A DNA stretch of 64,000 bases, from NCBI GenBank assembly GCA_002335605.1, contig BEDY01000008.1, forward strand, positions 62,001-126,000, given 5' to 3'. Of this stretch, positions 33,678 through 44,494 are shown in pieces. Under the pieces are notes generated by a model that saw only the letters and a program-made list of their open reading frames with translations, was not told the origin of the DNA and ran no database searches. A program made the translations under genes and the position numbers. The stretch comes from Prillingera fragicola. Lineage: Eukaryota; Basidiomycota; Tremellomycetes; Trichosporonales; Trichosporonaceae. Position 1 is the stretch's first letter. Each line of letters opens with the position of its first letter.

Positions 33678-34520
33678 GTTGGGCAGATGTGTACGGGGTA
33701 GTGTGACCTGGGTATGCTCGAGTGCACGCTGCTACACAAAAAGTCGGATGAGGTCGAGAGGATGTCCAGGGCGCGATTCACTGCCGGAGCCACGTGGCGG
33801 CGAGATCGGACTTGTGCTGTGGTGGCAAGTGTGGCACTCTCACCCAGGCCGTATGGATGTTAACTACCGGTGGCATGTTCCTTTCATCTGCAGTCATGTT
33901 CTGTCCTTGATCAGGTCCTAGCCTCGCTGCAGGGTGCACAACAGCTCGACAAGCACATTTCATGTCGGATCGCCTTTTTATGTATCTCCGCTGTAAACTG
34001 AGAACAGAACTCCCCGCTCCTGCCTCGCTTACCAGCAGTACGGAGTCAAGACTGCGGCGATGGAATAACCGGCCAATTGCCAGCTTCTTTCTTTGTGTCT
34101 TCCTTACGGGGAAGCCGGGACCGCACCAGCTCCCAAGATGGCAAAGATGGCCCTTAGATGATGCGTACGGAGCCCGCAGCTTTTCATAGCCTTTACGAGA
34201 CACAGCAGCGTAGAGCACCAGTCGTCGGACGGTTGGCGGACCAAGTTCGGCGAATAGACTGGACCAGCACGAAGCCGAGATCCAGGGCTGGCTCACACTA
34301 CCAGCAGTCAGTGTTGTGGTGTCCTTTACTCTTCTCCAATCATCAAACTGAAACCTGTCTCGGCTTTGCGTCGTCATCTTTGTATCTCGAGTGCGCGAGT
34401 CTTTGCGATTTGCCAGCAAGGGTGTATCGATAGCCCACGGCCCGCATTCGCCCCGCCCTCCTCCACTCCACTCCACTCCTCCACCCCCGCCCCTCATCTC
34501 CGTTTCGGCGCCAGCCAACG
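33678..34520. promoter_or_regulatory. Divergent intergenic region, uS4m / Zn2Cys6 factor
   Basis: About 0.84 kb between outward-pointing genes. The last ~80 bases before 34521 are an extreme CT/CA tract (ccctcctccactccactccac), a common leader type in fungi. The minus-strand ORF across 33778-34605 lacks protein character and is not called. Confidence 0.5.
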
Positions 34521-37503
34521 ATGGAGCCGTCCATGTCGCCATCAGAGTCGCTAGGCGAATCGTCCCGCTCTGGTGCGGGGAACGGTCCGTCGCCGCGTAC
34601 TGCAAGCAGTGGAAATGCGGATGGTGCTACACACGCCCACCACTCGAAGCGCGCGGCTGGAAGGGTACCTGCCAAGGAAGACGCGGAGAGGTCGTCGCCT
34701 CCTAAAAAGCAAAAGTTCTCGCGCAGTCGAACCGCCTGTCTGCAGGTGCGTCTTGCTGGAGCATCTTAATTATACTTGATATGCGTAGCTAATGAGACCA
34801 GTGTCGATCGCGCAAGTCAAAGTGTGGAGCACTTCCACCCGACCCTTGCCCCAATTGTATCGAGGCAGACCTGCCTTGCCAGTGGCCAACCGAGGACGGA
34901 CGCTCGTCAAAGGCTCGTCTTCAGCGCTATCGTCAGCAAAGTGTAGTACACAGTCTTACACCGGGAGGCATGCCATCCGGGCATGACGGATTGATCGACC
35001 TCAAGCCCCAAATCGGGGGGCAAGCCGACGTCTTGGGAGAAGGTTGGCTAGACCGACTCCTGTCTGGGAGTGATCCAGGAGGCTCATGTAAGTCGTCGTC
35101 GCTAGGAATTCTGATGGGTGCTGACAGACTAGCTGCCGGAGCGGGTGCCGTCGCATTCACGCCTGGAGCGTACCCAAACCAGCAGTTCGCGGCACCACCT
35201 CTCCCAGTTGCTGGACGCTTTGGCTTCCCGCCAGTACCTTCGACTGCTGGTTTCCCGGGTGGAATGGTTTCCCAGATGCCAGCAGTTGCTGGCTTCAATC
35301 CGCTCGGCAACCCATCCACGGTTGATCCAGCACAGTTTGTTTGGGCAGTCAGTTCGCGTCTGCCAACAGTCGAGGACGCGAGCCCCAACGATGAGCGTTC
35401 TGTCACGTCTGACCCGTCTCCGGTCGACCCTGTTGCGCGGGCTCAGCGACGAGCAGCAAAGGCAAAGAGTGATGAGGGCAAAATCGTAAAGGTGTCTTGG
35501 TGGAGGCCGCATGGTCAGACTGCCATTGCACCGGGACTTAAGAAGATCACCCTCAAGGTTCGCGTCAACACACCGCAAGATAACTGGCAGTCGTCTTCAC
35601 CACAGGTCCTGGTCTCGGCTGGCGACGCACAGCAAGAACTCATTGCTCCTGATGGCTTGCCATCCACACCTATCATGCGCCACCTGCTGGATGTGTTTAT
35701 GACGCACTTCGGTTGTCAGTTCCCCTTCATCTCGTCGACCCGTGCAGATCTCGAGGCTAAGATTGAAGCAAGAACTGGGTCTGCCTTCCTTCTGCTCAGC
35801 ATTGCCGCCATTGCTGCACGATTCTCAACGCACCCAGCCATTGCCCTCCCGGAATTGCAACCCTACGAGTACGGCAATGTGTTTTACGCCCCTGCCAAGT
35901 CGATGCTCGGATCGATGCTCGGCGTTCCGTCACGGGAGGCGGCCGCGGCGTTCATCCTGTTGGCCCATCTTGGTTTTAGTTCGGACAGCGAGTCTGAAGG
36001 TGAGCTTCATTGTTTCTGGCGTTTACTGACATCTCAGTGTGGATGATGACAGGCTTGGCAGTGCGCATGAGCATTGATGCTGGATTGCACATGGTGAGTC
36101 TCTATTTCTTGAATGTAACTGACGACAGAATCCACCAGAGTCGTCAGCTATGACAGCCGAGGATCGCCGCCTCAACCGACTCGTTTTCTGGTCCGTGTTG
36201 TTGATGGACTATGCCCTCTCATTTGGTGTAGGCAGGCAAACAACCTTCCGCCCAGACGACATTACGCAGACTCTTCCCACAGAAGAGGACCTTAACCCCA
36301 GCTCGGCTACTACTCCGTCCGCAGCAGACACGCCTCGGTCACCTTTTGCCTTCGCGTGCAAGATGATGCTATCCTACGGCCCGTTGATTAACATGCTCAA
36401 CCGTGGCAAGGGAAGCGATCGAGACGTTTACGCAGCACGGGCTTCTGCCATCAGAGAGTACAACCATCTTCCTACGGACATGCAGTGGAACGTCGCGAAG
36501 TAAGTACCCACCTCTTGTTGTGTCGTCGTTACTAACAGTTCAGCCTGCAGCGTCATTCTCGCAATCATCAAGGCTCCATCTTCCTGCACTTGCATCTCTG
36601 GATGCACACGATCATCGCGTCAGGATTCTTGACTGGAGCCGATCGCCTTCGCCGACCAATCTCTGAGAAGCTAGCTGCGCCAGGTCTCGCGCACGGAGGA
36701 GCTGTTACTCCCAACACTTCCACGGCATCAACACTATGGCGCAATAGTGTTCGCACCATTGGAGACATTCTCGTTCTCAGTGACATTATCAATCCGATGG
36801 CGTACTTTGCCCTTCCATTTGTTAATCAAGGTTTGTGCAGCAGTGCGTTTGATTTGCTGACTTGGCAGCATGGTTTGTCGCAGGATGCTGTTTTGTCAAG
36901 GAGATCGAACAGCACGCCGCAGGATACAGCTTGCCACCATCGCGAGCAGTATCTCCCCTGGCGTCTCCACGGCAGATAATAAACCACCCGATCAAGGAAG
37001 TCGACCACGAGAACGGCGACGCTCCTGCCTCAGACGACAGCAGTGCAGGCAGCGGTGCAAGCCAGGTCGGCGGCCAGCGCGGTCAAGTTGACCTGTCCCG
37101 TGCCCTGCTCACGTCAGTCGCGACATCAAATATCTCAACCTTGCAGCAGGGCCTCACCAAGCTGGCCAAGTACTGGTACGGCGCCGAGTGGATCGCTGGA
37201 GCACTTGGACAGCGTATCGAGGGCATCCAGGACATTGATCTCGTCAGCGTTCGCGAGAACTTCTCCTCCTTCGTGTCTCTGCCGGACGCCGGCGTTGTGC
37301 GTGGTGGTGCTGGTCCAGCGGCTGAGGTATCATCGCCTGGTGGACCAGGACAGACCGAGACGTTCAATGGCAACGACATGGACCTTGGCGGATTGGACTT
37401 TCTCAGCCTGCCGTTCGACCTCGGCGTAGAGGGCGGCTCCAACAACATTACTGAACAAGAGGTACCACTCCCTCAAGTGTTCCCGTCCAACTGGGTTAGA
37501 TAA
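34521..37503 (+). CDS. Zn2Cys6 fungal transcription factor with Fungal_trans domain
   Basis: Seven exons (34521-34745, 34802-35087, 35133-35999, 36038-36093, 36129-36499, 36544-36830, 36869-37503) give 908 residues. The zinc cluster spans the first intron: Cys73, 76, 83, 91, 94 and 101 in C-X2-C-X6-C-X7-C-X2-C-X6-C spacing (TACLQCRSRKSKCGAL, PCPNCIEADLPCQW), followed by basic residues. A long Pro/Ser/Ala linker leads to the middle homology region near residue 290 (TPIMRHLLDVFMTHFGCQFP). Its core is WMMTGLAVRMSIDAGLHM and RLNRLVFWSVLLMDYALSFG. The C-terminal ~150 residues are Gly/Asp/Leu-rich and acidic (MDLGGLDFLSLPFDLG), a likely activation region. It is a nuclear DNA-binding regulator; targets are unknown. 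The 45-nt intron at 35088-35132 has no stop and keeps frame, so retention would also be coding. Stop codons of this gene and HBS1 are 35 bp apart. Confidence 0.9.
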
Positions 37504-37538
37504 GTACTCTGTACATTTAACTAATGCATCTGCTTGTT

Positions 37539-40500
37539 CTACAAGAGCTCGGTGACCATCCCTGCGGCGATAGTTTCGCCAGCACGACGGATGAGGACGC
37601 GGCCCATTTCCTTGTTCTCCGCGGCAGTCTCGAGGGGCATGACAGCAGGGCGCGAACTGCCGGTGGGTGGACGAAGGGTGAGCTCGACAGCGGCCGTGAC
37701 GCCCTTCTGGAGCACACGAGGCCGCTCCTTGATGACCTGACCCTTTTCTGAGATGGAAATGAGCTTGGTGATCGTCGCGGGGACGTTGACCGAGTGGTGG
37801 AAGAGTTCGACCTGCAATTGTTAGTCATTGTATGGAAATTCCCTTGCACTTACAGCCGTTCCCACAATAATGGGTGTCGTTATGTCAAACACGAGAATCT
37901 GTGCCGCAAAGCGCGAAATGAGACGCACGGGGTACGAAACGGGGCAGAGCACAGAGCCGATGCACAACTGGTTGGCATCGACGCCAGCAAGGTACAGAGT
38001 GACGTTCTGGCCAGCAACAGCGTACGGGGCAATGTCGTCGTCGACCTCGATTGTCCGGACGCTGGCCACAACGTCACCAGGGACAGCGCGCACGTTGTCA
38101 CCAGCCTGGATAACGCCGCTGCAGAGACGGCCTTGGACAGCAACACCGGAAGCGACAGCAGTCTGCCCCTTGAAGACGTTGGACACGGGGATTCGTAGCG
38201 GCGCCGAGTAGGGACGCTGGGGGACTGCAACCTTGTCCAGCGAGGCTACCAGCGTGGGGCCCTTGTACCATGAGAGAGCAGGCAAGTCGCTCTTCTCAGC
38301 CACGTTGACTCCCTCCATGGCGGCAAGAGGCAAGAAGATTGTCTTAGAAGTGGCGAAACCCGCCGACGCAAGGAAGGGAGTCATTGCGTCCACAATGTCA
38401 TCGTAGCGGTCCTGCGACCAGTCGACCATGTCCATCTTGTTGACGCCAACAATGATCTCTTTCACTCCAAGAGAGCGCACAAGCCAAGCGTGCTCGCGGG
38501 TCTGACCACCACGCTCGAAACCAGCTTCAAACTCTCCAGGAGAGCCGTCGACAACCATGAGTGCGACATCCGCCTGTGCGGCTCCAGAGATCATGGCGGG
38601 GATGAAATCGCGGTGACCAGGAGCGTCAAGAAGAGTGACGTTGCGGTGTGGTGTCTCAAAGTGTGTAGTCGCAATGTCAATAGTCACGCCACTATAATGT
38701 CAACAAACCCTTTGCGGACAAAACGTACCGGTTGCGCTCATCGCCAAGAGCGTCCAGTCCCCAAGCAAAGGCGAAGCTGCTCTTTCCGGCTCGTTGACTT
38801 CCGCGCTCGTTGGCCGACTTCTCCTTCTCAGACAGCTCTCCCAGCTCGTAAAGCAAGCGGCCCATGAGAGTGGATTTACCGGCATCGACGTGCCCAACAA
38901 CAATCAGACTAATGTTCTTCTTGCCAGTCTTTTCCTCGTCTGCCTTTACCTTTGCCACAAGTTCCTCCTGCTTCATGGACAGAACGGGCCGCTCACGGTA
39001 CTTCTCCCGCTCGCGCTGCAGTTCGGCTTCATCGACCTCTTCGGTAAGGTGGAGACCAGAAAGATCTTGTTGAGCAACAGACAGAGGAGTAGCGGGTCCC
39101 CTCCGTGGTGTCGAGGCCGCCGACCCAGGCTTGCTGCCCATGCTGCTAGGAGTTGCGGTTCCGGAGACCCGCTTTTGGGCCGGAAGAGACTTGGAGCGAG
39201 ATGCAGGAGGCGCTGCTGCCTTGGCAACTGTGAGCCACGTTAGCGTCAGTCCACAAGGCACCAGTGATGAATGAGAAGGAGCGAGTGCGCGTTTGTATTG
39301 AACCGAGGAGACATCGGATGACATCTCGACTCGCCTCTAATGCTAGTTTGTCCCTGCGGCTCGACTTCGCCTCTGAACCGCCGTCTTTGGTGTAGGCTTA
39401 GGTTTTGGTGCTGTCTTCGACGGTTGAGTTGGGTTGGGGTCGGAGCTCGACGGGCCGGTAGTGCTGTCGGCTTTCTTTCCGCTGATGCCCCGCTTCGAAG
39501 GTCGTGATGGTACCTTCTTAGGCGGCCGGGGGGGGGCAGGTGCGTCCGTAGACTGCTCCGGGGGCACTGCTGTGGTAGCCCGCACGTTGGTTGTTGTAGC
39601 GGCAGCTGGAACAAAGCCTGCAGTTCCAGCACGGCCCTCTCGCATCCGCAGAACAATATCATCCGGGCTCTCAACGTCTGGGCCGAATGCATCGCGAACG
39701 CGGCTGGCTGCCTCCTCGGGGTCGCCCCGCACTGAGAGGTGCATGTTGGCGAGAGATGGAGGAGCAGGTAAGCTACTCTCGCCGACGTGGGTGGTGAGGA
39801 TGTCGAAGAAGGGGGACTTTGGCGCAGCTGCCGCTGTTGAGGTACCAAAGAGCGAGAACAGTGGGTCGGCCGTAGATGACGCATCCAATTGAGCAGAATG
39901 TGGCCCAGACGAAACGGCATGATCGTCTTGGGGTACGGCCCGGGCTGCCCGATTCGCAGCCACCTTTTGAGCCAGCTTTGAGATGGGCTTGGGAGCCACA
40001 GCTGCAGTAGAATGCTCAACGTTCTGTGCTGTGACAGTGGTGGCCGCAGCAGCAGACTGCTCCGTCGATGCCGCAGTGCTCTCTTTCGCCGCCAATCCTT
40101 CACGACGTTTCTGGGCTAGCAGAGCCAGTTTGGATAGAGGTTTGACTGCAGGAGCGGCAGAGCTCGTAGGCAAAGTATTTGTGCCTGCTAGAGTAGCAGT
40201 ATGAGCTGGCACAGCTGACCTGCCAACAGGGGAAGCCTGCTGCTTCCTGGCCAGGGACAATCTTTGGAGGGCGGTGAGCGGTGGGGAAGCCGCTGCCGCG
40301 GTTGTTGGGGTGGAGGGCGATGCCGCTGGTGGAGATCCCTTGGCCAGCTTCTGAGGACGGCGTGGTCGTGGTTGTTGGTCGGGGGTGGGAACAAGGTCCG
40401 CAGGCAATTCCGTATCGCCTGAGCATCGCTCAGCCGAAGTCTCATGTACCAATGAGACGGCCTGACGAAGATGCGCGCACTCGCTCAAGGGGGATGATGG

Positions 40501-40922
40501 GATAGAGGAATCCAAACTTACCTTTCTTCTCCCAGTCTTTGCGCAGCCAAGAGACAGCCTTGTCCACGTCAAACCAGTAATGCCATAGAGAGTCCTGGAT
40601 AGCGGCGTCTGACAGAGGCGGCTTAATGTCCTTTAACCGTGCGCGGGCGACAGGCAGTGCCGAAGCCATCTGTGCTGCACCAGGTCAGCTAACAGGCAGT
40701 GATCTCCTTGAAATGACTGACCCCGCTCAGTGGCGTCCATGCCGTCGTCTGGCCCCCCTCCCTCCTCCCCTTCGCCCTCTTCTCCCTCAGCGTAGCCTTC
40801 CTCGTAGTAGTCATCGTCGTCCGATGCGAGCTCGGCTACTGGTGTCAGCGAGGAGTACGCAGAGATGACCAAGTCAACATACCCCCGAGATCTAAGTTGC
40901 GCACAAAGCGATGCCTAGACAT
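37539..40922 (-). CDS. HBS1: Ribosome-rescue GTPase Hbs1 (possible SKI7-like short isoform)
   Basis: Exons 40922-40883, 40838-40722, 40674-40522, 40418 to about 39366, 39227-38729, 38691-37854 and 37811-37539 give about 990 residues. The N-terminus has the HBS1_N domain (ALPVARARLKDIKPPLSDAA ... LWHYWFDVDKAVSWLRKDW). A ~350-residue Ala/Pro/Ser-rich linker contains SKLA-type and SPFFDIL motifs. The eRF3/EF-Tu-type GTPase has G1 GHVDAGKST, G2 GVTID, G3 DAPGH, G4 NKMD, then two beta-barrel domains ending RRAGETIAAGMVTELL. Hbs1 works with Dom34 in no-go decay and ribosome rescue. The linker-exon donor is unclear: the only in-phase GT before the stop at 39343-39345 is a weak gtcgag at 39365, and reading on gives a 461-residue product without the GTPase. 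It is divergent from HOB3 over 317 bp. Confidence 0.88.
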
Positions 40923-41239
40923 GTCGTGCGGTTGGAAAATGAGTTAATGCAAAAGAGAAAAGCAGCGATCCACAATCAGTCGGAGACGAACAGCCAGCAC
41001 CCAGCGTCATCGCCCAGGGCTTGATTTGAATCTCTCTCTAATGCCCATCTGACTCAATTTCTAATCGGAACCTTATTACGTAATCAGCATCGTCACTGGG
41101 TCGTCGTGTCCCCTTGTCCGTCATGCCATCTCTGTCGCTCACTTCACCGCAATCTATCCCACCCTCTGCCATATCAAGGGCTGCATAGATTCCCTTCATC
41201 CTCTCTTCATCTTTGACCAATCGAGGGACCAGATTAATC
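40923..41239. promoter_or_regulatory. Shared divergent promoter region, HBS1 / HOB3
   Basis: 317 bp between outward-facing ATGs. It has an A-rich run (gcaaaagagaaaagcagc, about 40949-40966) and an AT-richer centre (about 41030-41085: aatctctctctaatgcc, ttctaatcgg, attacgtaatcag) that probably forms the common core. Confidence 0.5.
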
Positions 41240-42455
41240 ATGTCTTGGTGAGTGTGCTTGCTACCGGTGTGACTGTTTGGCTAACCAGTACAGGGGCGGG
41301 TACGTGCCAGCCTTCGTCATCGATGCCGAGTCCATTGTAGCCAGTACTAACCAATCCTTTCACAGATTCAAGAAGGCCGCTTCGCGCGCTGGTACTCAGC
41401 TCATGCAGAAGACGGGCCAAGTTGACCGCACTGTTGACCACGAGTTTGCCGAGCAGGAGGGCAAGTACAGGACGTGAGTGCTGCGCAGCCGAGGCTATGC
41501 TTGGCACTGCTGATAGGCCATCTCAGTATGGAGAGGGAGAGCACCAGTCTTCAAAAGGACGCCAAGACGTATCTCGATGCTATGCGCAGTACGTATAGCG
41601 AACTCCCGGGTCTGTGTGGGCTATCATTGACTTGTGCAGCCATGGCCTCGGCACAGGGACGCATCGCCGAGACCATCTCGCTCTTCTACACGGCCGACAA
41701 AGCTAGTGATGTGAGTGTCTCGGATGGAACGTAGAGGGATGCACTAACATACTGCAGGGAGCCATGGCCGGCCACGCCTACAAGGCATCAGTGGACGAGC
41801 TCGACAACGTCGTTGCTCGTGACCTGGTAAGTGAACCTTGGTTCCCCCATGCATCTGCTTACGAGGGCCAGGATGGCCCCTTCCGTGCTACCGTGCTTGA
41901 TCCCGTGGGAAAGCTCAACCACTACTTTACCAATGTGAACTCGGCGATTGACAAGAGGAATCACAAGGTAGGCCGAGACCTCGAACGCTCACTGACGCTG
42001 CGTAGCTCATCGACTACGACTCAACGCGCACCAAGGTTCGCAAGTTGGTCGAGAAGCCCTCGGACGACACAACCAAGCTCCCAAGGGTATGTTACCGGTA
42101 GAGGCTACGCTGACGTGTTCAGGCGCAGGCAGAGCATGACGAGGCTCGCGAGATTTACGAGGTGCTCAACGACCAGCTCATCGCTGAGCTTCCCCAAATG
42201 GTTGAGCTGCGTATCCGTGCGTATTCCCAGACAATAGGGACGAGAGGCTGACAATGGATAGCATACCTTGACCCCTCGTTCGAGTCGATGGTCCGTTGCC
42301 AGCTTCGCTTTGCCGAGGAGGGTTACGAGAAGCTGTCTGGTGTTCAGAGGTACTTTTCCGAGAACATTCGCGACGACTACGCCAACGGCCAGTTGGATGT
42401 TCATGTCGAGAACGTCCTTGCCGAGATGAAGGAGCTCGCCATCTACGGCGTTTAG
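41240..42455 (+). CDS. HOB3: BAR-domain protein Hob3/Rvs161
   Basis: Ten exons (41240-41247, 41294-41299, 41366-41473, 41527-41588, 41640-41710, 41758-41826, 41872-41967, 42006-42086, 42123-42216, 42262-42455) give 262 residues, matching Hob3/Rvs161 (about 264). The start is MSWGGFKKAASRAG, the family's MSWxGFKKA amphipathic helix, but it needs a 6-nt exon (GGGCGG). Direct joining of exon 1 to exon 3 would create TGA. The remainder is a BAR domain: VDRTVDHEFAEQEGKYR, LFYTADKASDGAMAGHAYK, LDPVGKLNHYFTNVNSAI and RNHKLIDYDSTRTKVRKL, then YLDPSFESMVRCQLRFAEEG. It dimerises with Rvs167/Hob1-type proteins to bend membrane at endocytic actin patches. There is no SH3 domain, as expected. Introns are 35-66 nt. 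Confidence 0.95.
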
Positions 42456-44494
42456 AGAACCATCAGGTGGTGTTGTAATCCATGTAGAGAGAAGGGGGAT
42501 TCAATGGGCTGGTAAGAGGGCCAGGACGGCGGCGACATCTGTAGTGATGTGCACTCTGCATCCATGTGCACCTATTTGCGGCAACGACAGCCCGGCCTGT
42601 TCAGCCTGGTTGTCTATCTGTGCACTCTTGGATCTTGGATTGCGCCGCAGTGATCTGTGCTGCGGCTGTCAGTAGTAGTGGCATGGATGGCTGCGTGCCT
42701 GTCGATGCCTCTTCCAGGTGGTGCCTGAAGTCCTGACGATCTGCTAGTCCTAGCTCTTAAATGGTGCCCCCATCGCGCCATCCTACTCCTTTTGTCTCCA
42801 CCTGCGCACTGGGCGCTTTTCAACTCGTCGAATCTCTCTGCAGATGTGGCTGATGATCCCCCAGCGGCCCCAACCCGCCAGGCGTGGTGGTCGAGGGCTG
42901 CTGCGTTGCAGCCACAGATCCACAGAGCGTCCTGACAGCCACCACCGGCATATTGGGCGGCACACGTTGCTGCCGACAGGTCTGACTCATTGACCTTGGC
43001 CTAGGCTTCTATAACACTTGACATGCACAGGCCGCTATCTTGGGTTCAAGAAACGGGGACAGCCATGAATGCCTTTGCAACCCAGCCATCGTCTTGGGCA
43101 CACATCTGCTCCGTCGGTGAGTTTGTCGTGCCATCAGTGTTCCAGTGTACAATGCAGCAGCGGGTGCGTGCGGCGAGCGCTAATCATCACAGCGAGAGCT
43201 CGCCCCTTGCAAAGGCCTCGTCCTCGCGCATCATCCCCTGTGTTCCCCTGTGTGCATCAGTTTGTCTGTCGTTACGGCGAATCCGGGTACCGCCGCTTGA
43301 GCCCCGTGCTTCCTTTGAGGTTCGCACGGCGAGAGCACGACCCGACTGGCGGTCCGCGTGCGACACTGCACCAGGATTGCCATGGTTCTTTGGCTGTACA
43401 TCAGTGTAACTCTGCCTGTGAACAATCATTGCTACGCCATTCCTGTGTGCAGTGTGAAGATCTCTAAACATATCCAGTCACGGTAGCGCCACCACCTTCA
43501 ACCGCCCCCCCGGTCATCACTCGCACCAACACACAGGAAGATTGCTTGACAATCGCTCCCGGAGAGCCCTTCGCTATCTTCCTATTTCAATACATCAAGT
43601 GTGCACAAAGGCTTACACCCTGTGAGTAACAGCGTGGGGCGAAGAGTCAGTGTGGGCCGCGAATCGGGCGGCACACAGAGACGAGGTTGCTCCTTGGATC
43701 CGTTGTCGAAGAGATCGAGAGATTGGCACGCAACACGAGGTGGGCGAGGTCATTGCTACTGCGCCACCCATCTGCGTCACTACGCATCAGGCCCGTTGCC
43801 CGCCCATGGGCGCGTACTAGTGCACGACCTGGGAGGGTGCTTCCGTCGCGTGTTGGCTTTCGCGTTCGCCCACCGCCTCTTTCAAACCACCAGCCTGTTG
43901 AGTTGTTGAATTGATCCTGCTTGGCACGTCCTTTTTGGGTCGATTGGCTGAGAGGCTGATTTCCCTTCTTGGATCTCGCCGAGAGGTCGTTGGTAGCTCT
44001 GTCTATGCCTCTAGTATCATTGACGGGGTAACGCTTGGACCTATCCTTTGCGTGTGTGTGTGTGTGTGTGAGCGCCCATCTCCTCCCCTAGGTGTTCGCT
44101 CTGCGGCGACCATACGCCCTGCTCCATTCGAGTCTCAGACGACACACGGTCTGTGCGAGCACTGGCATGCCCTGGCATTCCTTCTCGACATTCACTCTTG
44201 CATTCGCCTCGTCACCTTTACTATCTCTCGTTGCCTCCTTGCTCTGTGTCTTCACACCCGGTGTAGACTCGCTTTCGTTGTCTCCTTTCTGCTCCCATAC
44301 CCTCTCTGTTCAGCAACGCTGTGACGTTTGGCAGGCTTTCAACCTCCCTTGTTAACCTCTTGCAGAGCATCCTGTGACTCCTGCCGCACCCGTAAGTCAT
44401 GCTCTGTTTGCCGCCCCCTGACAGGTCAGCCTCGTCGCTCGCTTGGCCGGCCGCATTCTTTTACCTCGACGCTTTCTCAAAACTTCCCCTCAAG
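42456..44494. other. 2-kb intergenic region / long 5' leader of the PUF gene
   Basis: No coding gene is seen on either strand. The right ~500 bases are strongly pyrimidine-rich with the look of a long transcribed leader. A possible 33-nt leader intron lies at 44392-44424 (gtaagt ... ctgacag). Long leaders with upstream ATGs are common for fungal RNA-binding regulators; one upstream ATG (44399) is in frame with the PUF ORF and would add 32 residues if used. Confidence 0.5.
44052..44070. repeat. (GT)n dinucleotide repeat
   Basis: About nine GT repeats in the region upstream of the PUF gene. A simple microsatellite, the longest one in the window. Confidence 0.9.

Noticed and set aside
33778..34605. 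275-codon minus-strand ORF between uS4m and the Zn2Cys6 factor
   Set aside because: No recognisable segment, poor codon pattern, and it overlaps the start of the regulator gene on the other strand.
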